Source: Oscillatoriaceae cyanobacterium M7585_C2015_266 (GTDB taxonomy: Bacteria > Cyanobacteriota > Cyanobacteriia > Cyanobacteriales > Oscillatoriaceae). Taken from it: DNA of 64,000 nucleotides. Positions 17,800-25,591 of this stretch are shown piece after piece (position 1 is the stretch's first letter; every line of letters starts with the position of its first letter). Where the stretch lies: NCBI GenBank assembly GCA_015295835.1, contig DVEG01000033.1, positions 1 through 64,000 on the forward strand, written 5' to 3'. A program made the translations under genes and the position numbers. Below the pieces are notes generated by a model. The model saw nothing but the letters and a program-made list of their open reading frames with translations. It did not search any database and had not been told where the DNA came from.

Positions 17800-18882
17800 C
17801 TATTGCAAAGCCTCAAGCAAAGCCTCACCCATTGCACGACAGCCGACGAGTTTCATCCCTTCAGACATAATATCAGCGGTGCGATAGCCGGCATCTAAAA
17901 CTTTCAGCACTGCTTGTTCGATTTTGTCAGCGGCAGCGGGCTGATTCAAACCGTAACGTAACATCATCGCAGCGCTGAGAACTTGCGCGAGGGGATTAGC
18001 TTTATCTTGGTTGGCGATATCGGGAGCGGAACCGTGAACAGGCTCGAAAACACCAGGTGCTGATGCCCCCAAACTTGCAGAGGGCAACATACCAATACTG
18101 CCGGTGAGCATGGCAGCAATGTCAGAGAGAATATCGCCAAATAGATTGCCGGTGACGATGGTATCAAATTGTTTAGGCCAGCGAACCAGCTGCATAGCGG
18201 CATTGTCTACATATAAATGAGATAGTTCAACATCTGGGTATTCTTTGGAAAGAAGGGTAATGCGCTCGCGCCACAGTTGTGATACTTCTAGCACATTCGC
18301 CTTATCTACCGAACAGAGTTTCTTACGGCGCTTACGAGCGGTTTCAAAAGCAACACGCCCGATGCGATCTATTTCCGATTCCGAATAAACCATCGTATTG
18401 ACACCGCGCTTTTCGCCACTTTCTGTTTCAAAAATCCCCTTGGGTTTGCCGAAGTAAATACCGCCGGTAAGTTCGCGAATCACCATAATATCAACGCCTT
18501 CTACGACTTCCCGTTTCAGGCTAGATGCGTCAACTAATTGTGGCAAAACTTGCGCAGGGCGAAGGTTAGCAAACAGCCCCAAACCGGCGCGGAGTGCTAA
18601 CAATCCCGTTTCTGGGCGTTGGTGGCGGGGCAGGGGATCCCACTTGTAACCGCCGATTGCTGCTAGCAATACTGCATCGCTTTTGCGGCACATTTCTAAT
18701 GTTTCTTCTGGGAGGGGATTGCCGGTGGCATCGCTCGCTGCTCCCCCTATGAGAGCTTCTTGAAATTCTAAGTACAAGTCGAGTTGTCGAGCAACGAGTT
18801 TTAGGACATCTACCGCCACTGCCATAATTTCTGGTCCAATGCCATCGCCGGGGAGTAGCGTAATGCGGTAGTGCTGAGTCAT
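17800..18882 (-). CDS. leuB: 3-isopropylmalate dehydrogenase
   Basis: 360 residues. NAD-dependent oxidative decarboxylation of 3-isopropylmalate in leucine synthesis. Motifs: [28 protein letters not shown] (substrate arginines), [35 protein letters not shown] (catalytic Lys), [23 protein letters not shown] (metal Asp) and GSAPDIAN (NAD site). Complete and of normal length. leuC/leuD/leuA are not nearby, which is usual in cyanobacteria. Confidence 0.97.
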   Translation of the reverse strand: MTQHYRITLLPGDGIGPEIMAVAVDVLKLVARQLDLYLEFQEALIGGAASDATGNPLPEETLEMCRKSDAVLLAAIGGYKWDPLPRHQRPETGLLALRAGLGLFANLRPAQVLPQLVDASSLKREVVEGVDIMVIRELTGGIYFGKPKGIFETESGEKRGVNTMVYSESEIDRIGRVAFETARKRRKKLCSVDKANVLEVSQLWRERITLLSKEYPDVELSHLYVDNAAMQLVRWPKQFDTIVTGNLFGDILSDIAAMLTGSIGMLPSASLGASAPGVFEPVHGSAPDIANQDKANPLAQVLSAAMMLRYGLNQPAAADKIEQAVLKVLDAGYRTADIMSEGMKLVGCRAMGEALLEALQ

Positions 18883-19090
18883 AGTTGGGGTTTGCTTTTG
18901 GGAATAAGTTTTGTAGGAGTTTAGTTTAACTGTAGGCTGACAATCTTATCACGCGATCGCTTTTACTGGTGCGCACTTAAATTAATTTTCCTTCTTTATA
19001 CAAAATATATTTATTGCTTATGCCAGCGTGCTATACAGCCGAAAATGGTAAACTATACAATAATAAATTCAAAAGTTCAAAAGTGAGTTT

Positions 19091-19402
19091 ATGACTGATG
19101 AAGAGCTCAAGCAGTTAGTTGCTGCCAATGCCATAGCAATAGGCGAGATGCGAGACTCGATAAGTGAGATGCGAGGCTCAATTAGTGAATTGCGAGACTC
19201 GATAAGTGAGATGCGAGGTTCAATTGGTGAATTGCGAGACTCGATAAGTGAGATGCGAGGAGCCATAGGTGATCTGAGAGCCTCTATTAGCGATCTACGG
19301 GATATAGTAGTCGGTCATGAACGGCGCATTCTTAGATTAGAGGGTAAAGAAATTGATATTTGGGGAGACTACCTCAATTTGCTAGATCGCGTCAGGAAGT
19401 AA
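19091..19402 (+). CDS. Small coiled-coil protein built from a tandem repeat
   Basis: 103 residues, predicted to be one long coiled coil. After a short N-terminus, the segment about 18-75 repeats a 7-residue unit of the type (R/G)(D/G)SISE(M/L) with alternating variants. At DNA level this is a 42-bp direct repeat starting at 19151, 19193 and 19235. The tail (GHERRILRLEGKEIDIWGDYLNLLDRVRK) is not repetitive. Similar short coiled-coil ORFs are common in cyanobacteria and of unknown function. Copy number could vary between strains. Confidence 0.7.
   Translation: MTDEELKQLVAANAIAIGEMRDSISEMRGSISELRDSISEMRGSIGELRDSISEMRGAIGDLRASISDLRDIVVGHERRILRLEGKEIDIWGDYLNLLDRVRK
19151..19276 (+). repeat. 42-bp tandem repeat, three units
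   Basis: Direct repeats beginning CGAGACTCGATAAGTGAGAT at 19151, 19193 and 19235, the third diverging towards its end. 42 bp equals two coiled-coil heptads, so units can be gained or lost without breaking frame. Confidence 0.85.
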
Positions 19403-19474
19403 GAGGAATGGAAACGCAAAATGGAGGGAGAAACAGAGTAATTGGTAATTGAGATTTAGATACTTTTTTAACCA

Positions 19475-19783
19475 TTACCTTTTGTTTAGAATACTGCAAA
19501 TCAGCTCGCCGGCACCATTAGGCTGAAAGCGAACAACGGTTCCATCTGATTGTATTCGAATGCGATTGCGACAGTTGTAGATTTCTACTTTCCTTTTCAC
19601 CCCATCGATACTGACTTGAGCTCGATATTCCCAGTAATTTTTGGCACTGCGCTTAATATTCTCGATACAAATAACGCGCTCGCTATCTTTGACTTTGACG
19701 TGGCGGCAGAAAGATGCCTGAGCTGGAAGAGCGATCGCCAACGACAGAGCTAGTACCGTCAGGATAATAAAAGATTTCACCAC
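19475..19783 (-). CDS. Small secreted Cys-containing protein, unknown function
   Basis: 102 residues with a clear Sec signal (KSFIILTVLALSLAIALPAQA, cleavage after AQA near residue 23). The mature part is about 79 residues, basic, with four cysteines (FCRHV, VICIEN, IYNCRN, LICSIL) that may form two disulfides, and a beta-rich pattern. I do not recognise the family. Its co-directional neighbour is the Mo-nitrogenase-like small gene about 50 bp upstream, so the two could be co-transcribed. Confidence 0.75.
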   Translation of the reverse strand: MVKSFIILTVLALSLAIALPAQASFCRHVKVKDSERVICIENIKRSAKNYWEYRAQVSIDGVKRKVEIYNCRNRIRIQSDGTVVRFQPNGAGELICSILNKR

Positions 19784-19833
19784 ACCTCAAATCCCTTGCT
19801 CTGTCAAAATGCTACCGCGAACGCTCCTTTAGT

Positions 19834-20148
19834 TTACACCAAAAACTGGGAGATATCTTCCCCACACTCCTCAGCGAGAAAGCACAGCGCCCGAAACCGC
19901 AATCCGACAAATTCCTCGTAAAACGGGTTCAACTTGCACAGCGGCGGAATGCGCAAAATACGACGCCCAAATAGATAAAATTCTCGCTCAAACGGACACT
20001 GCGCGGGGATTAATTTACAGATGAGTCGAGCCTCTTCTGGCGTTGAAATTTTCAGCCCTTCTAACCAATTCTTGGCTTGCTGCATCCATAGTGGTTGACT
20101 TTTGTGAAGTTTGCAAGCTTGCATGTGTTTTGTCTCCGTTTTACTCAA
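19834..20148 (-). CDS. Mo-dependent nitrogenase C-terminal-like small protein
   Basis: 104 residues. The block LICKLIPAQCPFEREFYLFGRRILRIPPLCKLNPFYEEFVGLRFRALCFLAEECGED is the conserved core of the cyanobacterial family named Mo-dependent nitrogenase C-terminal (Mo-nitro_C). Despite the name, its members also occur in non-fixing strains, so this is not evidence of nitrogen fixation. Three conserved cysteines (LICK, QCPF, PLCK) and later CFLAEEC suggest metal or redox chemistry. Function unknown. Confidence 0.85.
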   Translation of the reverse strand: MSKTETKHMQACKLHKSQPLWMQQAKNWLEGLKISTPEEARLICKLIPAQCPFEREFYLFGRRILRIPPLCKLNPFYEEFVGLRFRALCFLAEECGEDISQFLV

Positions 20149-20311
20149 GCAGAAACTTTCTGTATTTCAATCTACCCCAGCAAACTTTCAATTTTCAACT
20201 TTTTTTAATATAAAAACTTAATTACTATTATAAAAACTTATATATTTCAGGCCATTGTAAAGCTACTGGCGGTTGCTGTAACCAAAGCAACTATGGCCAA
20301 AGAACTGGCAA

Positions 20312-20503
20312 TATGAATTAATTGGCCCAAAAGGTGCAGGTAAAACAACCCCGAGCCGCATGTAAGCCAGTATCGAGGAGCCGACGACAGGAGAAATCTA
20401 TATAAAAGGCGATCTCTTGTTGCGAGAGCAAAACAACCCCAACCTCAAGCGCTTCACAAAACAGCTCCACATCTTTGGGGAGTCAGCTCAAAGTGCTATC
20501 TGA
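20312..20503 (+). pseudogene. Fragment of an ABC-transporter ATPase gene
   Basis: A 64-codon frame shows an ABC ATPase start: YELIGPKGAGKTT (Walker A, one base change from GPNGAGKTT), then PSRM, an in-frame stop, and ASIEEPTTGEIYIKGDLLL, exactly the spacing found after Walker A in ABC ATPases. It ends in another stop at 20501-20503. The Q-loop, signature and Walker B are absent. Inference: a decayed copy, probably of a polysaccharide- or branched-amino-acid-type exporter ATPase. The rest of 20149-20556 holds nothing else I recognise. Confidence 0.75.
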
Positions 20504-20556
20504 AAAGATATAACCTGACGGATACCGGAAAAACCTCTTCACCCCTACATAATTAA

Positions 20557-21465
20557 TTATTTCTTTTTATGTGCTGATTTTTTAAGTATCTTTTTCACGA
20601 GTTCAGGGATTTCTGAAGGGCGCTCGGCTACAGGTATTTTCGCTTCTCTGAAGGCGGCTATTTTGCTTTCGGCTGTGCCAACGTCTGCCCCTAAATCGGC
20701 TACTTGAGAAGATATAATCGCTCCAGCGTGCCCCAAGGTTTTGCCTTTAGGGGCGTGATAACCTGCAATATAGGCAATGACGGGTTTGTCTATTGCTTCT
20801 GCTATGTAACGGGCGGCTGCTTCTTCGCAGGCTCCGCCAATTTCTCCGACTAAAACAATAACTTCGGTTTTGTCGTCTTCATCCAATATTTGCAGCCATT
20901 GGGGAAAAGATGACCCCATAATTGCATCTGAGCCTAATCCGACGCCGAGAGATTGTCCCAAGCCTGCTTGGGTGAGTTCGCGGGCGATTTCATAAGTTAG
21001 GGTACTGCTGCGGCTGATTAATCCGACGGAGCCGGGAGTGTAAAATTCGGCGGGGTGGGTGCCTAGTAAGATTTTTCCGGGTATAATAATGCCGGGACAA
21101 TTGGGTCCGAGGAGAAGTGTGTCGGTTGTTTCTGCGCTTCTGACTAGGCGCACCATATCCAAGGGCGGTATTCCCTCGGTGATAATTGCAATCTGTCGGA
21201 TGCCGGCGGCGATCGCTTCTAGAGCTGCATCTAACACTAAATAGGGCGGTTCAAAAATTACACTTGCGTCTACAGCCCCAACGTGCCACAGCGCTTGCTC
21301 TACTAAATCGAATACAGGTATTTCGTGTAGCGTTTGTCCGCCACTACCGGGGCTGACTCCTGCTACTATATTAGTTCCATAAGCTTTCATCAGTGCCGCG
21401 TGGGTTGTTCCTAGCGGCTGCATGATGCCCTGTATCAAAACCTTACTGTCTGCCTTTAAATTCAT
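20557..21465 (-). CDS. sucD: Succinyl-CoA synthetase alpha-type subunit
   Basis: 302 residues with the CoA-binding fold of SucD: TKVLIQG-type opening (SKVLIQGIMQPLGTTHAALMKAYGTNIVAGVSPG), LLGPNCPGIIIPGK, SRSSTLTYEIARELTQAGLGQS and the phospho-histidine motif GKTLGHAGAIIS. It would form ADP/ATP-dependent succinyl-CoA synthetase with the beta subunit encoded 65 bp upstream. The sequence departs from the enterobacterial consensus (GTGFTGS replaced by QGIMQPLG), typical of the cyanobacterial branch, so a different acyl-CoA substrate is possible. Confidence 0.88.
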   Translation of the reverse strand: MNLKADSKVLIQGIMQPLGTTHAALMKAYGTNIVAGVSPGSGGQTLHEIPVFDLVEQALWHVGAVDASVIFEPPYLVLDAALEAIAAGIRQIAIITEGIPPLDMVRLVRSAETTDTLLLGPNCPGIIIPGKILLGTHPAEFYTPGSVGLISRSSTLTYEIARELTQAGLGQSLGVGLGSDAIMGSSFPQWLQILDEDDKTEVIVLVGEIGGACEEAAARYIAEAIDKPVIAYIAGYHAPKGKTLGHAGAIISSQVADLGADVGTAESKIAAFREAKIPVAERPSEIPELVKKILKKSAHKKK

Positions 21466-21530
21466 GCACCAATCCTTAAATAGGCAACAGGTGCCGGTTA
21501 TTGTATCATAGTTAAATTCTATATACTCGA

Positions 21531-22667
21531 TTACGCTTTTTTCGCTAGTTCGACAGCTCGATTGACGGCTTGTTCTAAATCTTGGAACAAAGGAATTCTC
21601 AGCGCCGATAAGTGTTCTTTTGCCAAGTCGAATTCTCTGCCGACGAGACGGGCAACAAAATGCAGTTGTCTTTGCTGTAAGCTTTCTTCTCGCTGTTTGA
21701 AAAAATGCTCGATCGCACTGGCTGCCAAATTACAGGAGATGGTGCTGCATAGAAAATTTACTAGCACTACGTTTACTTTTTTATCGCGGGTTATTAGTTC
21801 CAAACCTTTTTCAATGCGCTCGCATATAGTTGCCGGCGTCACGTCATGACACAATTCCCCACCCAGATTCAGGAAATTTGCTACTTTTCCTTGGGCAAAT
21901 CGCACTAAATCCAGGGTTGCCATTGTCAAACCCATACCATTACAAGCGAGCGCGATATTTCCGTCGTCGAGCTGTACGAAATTCATATAAGGTGGCAGGG
22001 TATTGCTCATTTTAGACGCCAGCTCTGCCAGTTCGGGATGACGCCCTAAAGCTTCGTCGTTAACAATCACTTTGCCGTCAAGTGCCATTACTTCTCCTTT
22101 GGCACTAATTCCCAAGGGATTAATTTCTACCAAATCCAAGTCTTTTTCAGAAAATAACTTAAACATAGCTTCGATAATGGCGCTTACAGACTGAATCAGT
22201 TTATCTTTCAAGCCCATTTTCACTGTCAGACGCCTAGCGTAGAACGGAGAAAACTCGCTATCAACCACTACTTGCTGGATGTGTTCTAGGGTTGCTTCAG
22301 CATCGATGCCTCCCCGGATAGAACCGAGTAGCACGGGTTTGCGAATTGTGCGATCAAGTACGACAGCCAGATAAAATTCTTGCTGGGAGGCGTACTTTGC
22401 CTCGGCGAGCAGCACTTGCGGATATTCTCCCATGATTGGTAGGTGAAAGATTGTCTGCGCTGCGGCGACGGCATCAATGGTGTTTTCTACAAACCTTACC
22501 CCGCCTGCTTTGCCCCGCCCACCTACCCTGACTTGAGATTTGAGGACAATTGGATAGGGGATTTTTAGCCCTTTGAGATCGCTGGGATGATCGATGCGTT
22601 GCGAGGGCAGAACGGGGATGCCCATTTGGCGGAATAGTTCTTTAGCTTGGTATTCTAGCAAGTCCAT
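21531..22667 (-). CDS. sucC: Succinyl-CoA synthetase beta-type subunit (ATP-grasp)
   Basis: 378 residues. The ATP-grasp N-terminus is clear (MDLLEYQAKELFRQMGIPVLPS, KSQVRVGGRGKAGGVR), as are the metal site LDLVEINPLGI, LDGKVIVND, and the phosphate loop ACNGMGLTMATLD followed by ANFLNLGGE. It is the first gene of a two-gene sucC-sucD operon. In cyanobacteria this pair closes an unusual TCA cycle. Divergent by cyanobacterial standards but all active-site blocks are present. Confidence 0.88.
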   Translation of the reverse strand: MDLLEYQAKELFRQMGIPVLPSQRIDHPSDLKGLKIPYPIVLKSQVRVGGRGKAGGVRFVENTIDAVAAAQTIFHLPIMGEYPQVLLAEAKYASQQEFYLAVVLDRTIRKPVLLGSIRGGIDAEATLEHIQQVVVDSEFSPFYARRLTVKMGLKDKLIQSVSAIIEAMFKLFSEKDLDLVEINPLGISAKGEVMALDGKVIVNDEALGRHPELAELASKMSNTLPPYMNFVQLDDGNIALACNGMGLTMATLDLVRFAQGKVANFLNLGGELCHDVTPATICERIEKGLELITRDKKVNVVLVNFLCSTISCNLAASAIEHFFKQREESLQQRQLHFVARLVGREFDLAKEHLSALRIPLFQDLEQAVNRAVELAKKA

Positions 22668-22824
22668 AATGCAGTGTCGAGCGCAACTATTGTTTCAGCC
22701 AGTTGCTCGCCTAGGAAGGGTTATTGTTTTAACTAATGAGTTTGCAATCCCCAGTATAGTGCCATTTCTGCCAATCATTGTTTTTTATTATCTTAAAAAA
22801 ATAACTGTTTGCCTGGATTGCACA

Positions 22825-25212
22825 TCACTGCCCTAGATGTCCCCAATGCTCTAAAGCATCTAAAGCCTCGCCCAACTGTTCGATTGCGTCTGCTCCTCCT
22901 TGGGCATTTCTGATTTTTTGCTTAATTTCTAATAATTGTAGATAGTAATCAAGTGCTCTTTCGTGTTGCTGTTGGGAAAGGTAAACTAACCAAAGTTGTT
23001 CGAGTGCTTGAGCAATTCCTGGCAAATCACCGATTTCCTGTTTAATTTCCAAAAGTCGCTGATAACATTCAACAGAGCGTTCGCCTTCTCCTTGCGCGTG
23101 ATAAACTTTAGCGAGATTTTTCAAACAAATTGCTTCTCCTATGCGATCCCCTATTGTTTGTTTTATTTCCAGTGCCTGTTTTATGCGGGTGATTGCCTGT
23201 TGATATTGCCCCAACGAATAATAAACTTCTCCTAAGCGACTTAGAGACAGGGATTCACAGATGCGATCGCCTTTTTCTCGCTCCACAACCAGTGCTTGTT
23301 GATAATATTCTACTGCCAATTCATATTGCCCTAAAGCCTGGTATACTTTCCCCAAACCATTGCGAGCCGAAGCTTCTAAGTAAGCCAAATCTGTTGCAAT
23401 TGCTACTTCCCGCCCTTGCTCATAAAACTTGATTGCTTGTTCGTATTTTCTCATACTACTGCAAGCGTCGCCGAGAGAAACGAGAGTTGCTGCTTCCCGC
23501 GCCCGCTCTCCCGTTTCACGAAAAATTTGCATGGCAATGCTGAAACATTCTAGCGCTTTTTGGTACTGTCTTTGCTGATAGTGAGCTTTTCCCATCCAGT
23601 AATTAGCGTTAGCTTCTGCTTTGGCGTCACCTACTGCCTTTGCTACTTTTAAAGCCTGTTGGCAGTATTCTATTGCTTGTGGAGCTTCTCCCAATTCAAT
23701 GCTTAAGCGAGCTAAACTGCTTAGTATCTCCGCATAAAATCCCTTTTTTTCTTTATTTTTTTCACATAAATTAACTAATAAATATTCGTACAGTTTAGAT
23801 AGCAGTTGCTGGCATCCTTGCTCTGTTAAAAATTCTTCACAATCTTTTAGTATTTGCAGTGCTTTTATATATTGTTTTTCGTGACAAAGATGGTAGAATA
23901 TTTCTATATAAATAGCGATTTCTTCCAGAGTTTTACACTTGGAGACATTTGTGGCTAGTGACTGAAAGACTGCGCTTGCCTTTTTCCGTAGCAGGGGGGA
24001 AGCGAGCGCTTTTATTTCTAGCCAGTGCCGCACGAAGGGGTGAAATTCAAAAGTTTCCGATTCGGATAATATTTCTAGCAGGGAGCGACTAGCCAATTCA
24101 TGCAAAACTTTATCAGTTTCGGAGTAATCTAAAAACAGAGCAGCCAAAGAGCGATCAAGCGCTCGCCTGAAAATACTAAAATTACATAAAAACCCTTGTA
24201 ACTCTGGAGTTAATTCTTGCCAGTGCTTTTCCAAAAGCCAGACAAGTTGCACTTTTTCGCTCTGAAAATTGGCGAGGTTAATTTGAGAATTAAAAATTAG
24301 TGTTTCAGCATGGCGAGCTTGGGGTGTTCCTGTTTTTTTCAGCCAACAAGCGACAGAGCCAAGCAGTTGCGGATGATTATTTAAACGACTGGCTAATTCT
24401 TGTAATTCGACATCTGAACCTTGAATACCGAAGTTTTTGAGGAAGACGATACTTTCTGTAGGTTCTAGCCCTTTCAAAGTAAGCCACTGACACTGAGAAC
24501 ATAAAATTTTCGGTTGAATTGTAGCAGTCAGCAAGAGTGTGCTAGTAGCTCCACGTTCATTCCACTGTTGAAAAAAATCTTGATAGTCTTGTGCACAGGG
24601 TTGGCTGTCATCGAGCCATGTTTCCAAATTATCAATTACTAACAGACAACACCGCTGTTTAAGACATTTAAGCAACTCCTCAATTAACTGGCTCTTTTGG
24701 CGCAGAAACGCCAAATCTTGCAGCGATTTGCCGGATAAATTAGCGAGCGCTCTTTTAGCAAATACCGTGAAATCAGGCTTTTTGCTGACATCTGCCCAGA
24801 ATTTCGCCTCAAATTCCTTCTCTTTACCGTTGTAGGGGCGCTGCTCAAGACATAACCCCGATGGCGGTGAATGACGATACACATACGCTGCCAGTGTTGA
24901 CTTTCCGATACCGCTGACACCAACAATGCCGAGAGTTTTCACCTGTGGATTTGCCAGCCATTCCTGTAATTGACGAATTTCCCGCTCTCGCCCATAGATA
25001 GGAGCAGCAGGCGGTATTGTTGTCAGGTGAGCCGAAATCGGAAGCGAGAGCCAGTGCTTTTCTACAGCCTCTACAATCGCCAGAATCCGTTCTGCATCTG
25101 CTTTTTTTTCGTCAATTTCAGGGATAAAGTCACCCATAGCAGCCCTACAACAGCTTTTTACGCCCAGCAAAAAGAAACGCGATATCCACTCAGAGGCGCG
25201 CCTTCTTTGCAT
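22825..25212 (-). CDS. NB-ARC/STAND NTPase with TPR repeats
   Basis: 795 residues (720-770 if translation starts at the internal ATG at 25137, MGDFIPEIDEKK, which I find about equally likely). A short N-terminal helical part is followed by an NB-ARC type P-loop module: IYGREREIRQLQEWL, Walker A GVSGIGKST, Walker B CLLVIDNLETW, sensor LLLTATIQPK, then winged helix (LLEKHWQELTPELQGFL). From about residue 440 to 790 there are eight or more TPRs (e.g. GEVYYSLGQYQQAITRIKQALEIKQTIGD). STAND proteins are signal-triggered switches, several acting in phage defence or cell death. No effector domain is obvious at the N-terminus. Confidence 0.85.
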   Translation of the reverse strand: MQRRRASEWISRFFLLGVKSCCRAAMGDFIPEIDEKKADAERILAIVEAVEKHWLSLPISAHLTTIPPAAPIYGREREIRQLQEWLANPQVKTLGIVGVSGIGKSTLAAYVYRHSPPSGLCLEQRPYNGKEKEFEAKFWADVSKKPDFTVFAKRALANLSGKSLQDLAFLRQKSQLIEELLKCLKQRCCLLVIDNLETWLDDSQPCAQDYQDFFQQWNERGATSTLLLTATIQPKILCSQCQWLTLKGLEPTESIVFLKNFGIQGSDVELQELASRLNNHPQLLGSVACWLKKTGTPQARHAETLIFNSQINLANFQSEKVQLVWLLEKHWQELTPELQGFLCNFSIFRRALDRSLAALFLDYSETDKVLHELASRSLLEILSESETFEFHPFVRHWLEIKALASPLLRKKASAVFQSLATNVSKCKTLEEIAIYIEIFYHLCHEKQYIKALQILKDCEEFLTEQGCQQLLSKLYEYLLVNLCEKNKEKKGFYAEILSSLARLSIELGEAPQAIEYCQQALKVAKAVGDAKAEANANYWMGKAHYQQRQYQKALECFSIAMQIFRETGERAREAATLVSLGDACSSMRKYEQAIKFYEQGREVAIATDLAYLEASARNGLGKVYQALGQYELAVEYYQQALVVEREKGDRICESLSLSRLGEVYYSLGQYQQAITRIKQALEIKQTIGDRIGEAICLKNLAKVYHAQGEGERSVECYQRLLEIKQEIGDLPGIAQALEQLWLVYLSQQQHERALDYYLQLLEIKQKIRNAQGGADAIEQLGEALDALEHWGHLGQ

Positions 25213-25591
25213 GACAAGCGCTTACTTACTTATAACAATTTAACTCACCTTTATGCCCTTGCTTTTCCCAATCCCCAAATCCCGGCAAACTTATCAGGGA
25301 GCAGGCTGAAAGCTCCGTACTTAGGTACAGGGATGAAAGTCTATTCAAAGACTAAAGTCGCAGTTGTGGTATGATTCTATGCACAGGAGGGAAGCTACCC
25401 TCTATAAAAACCCAGCTTCTAGTGAAGCACCAGAAAAAGGAAAAAGATTGTTTCCTTGTTTAGTGATGAGTATTCCAGAACGACTTCTGCTTTTCTCTCT
25501 GAGAGGATAGCAAGTAAGTCGGCTGGATGAACCAAGAATCCCCCGTCTAGGGCAAAGAGTTAAAAATTGAGTTCAAGAGGCAAATAAAAGC
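25213..25591. other. Intergenic region carrying a hairpin series
   Basis: 379 bp between the divergent STAND gene and the ABC1-kinase gene. Most of it is taken by six consecutive small hairpins (25298-25455, listed separately). After them a weak CAGAA/TTCTG stem and the kinase's ribosome site (AAGAGG at 25574-25579) are visible. Confidence 0.5.
25298..25455 (+). ncRNA. Candidate structured RNA: six successive hairpins
   Basis: Reading forward: GGAGC/GCTCC (25298-25302 with 25312-25316), GTAC/GTAC (25317-25328), AGTCT/AGACT (25338-25353), GAGGG/CCCTC (25387-25402), GCTTC/GAAGC (25415-25428) and GGAAA/TTTCC (25439-25455). The loops are small and the helices are almost back to back. It may be a 5' leader of the ABC1-kinase mRNA, or a relic of a tnpB-associated RNA; the text reminds me of sequences near cyanobacterial tnpB elements, but I cannot verify that. 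No Rfam family was recognised. Confidence 0.4.

Noticed and set aside
19834-20148. Reading the Mo-nitrogenase-like gene as evidence of nitrogen fixation
   Set aside because: The family occurs in non-fixing cyanobacteria, and no nif gene is in the window.
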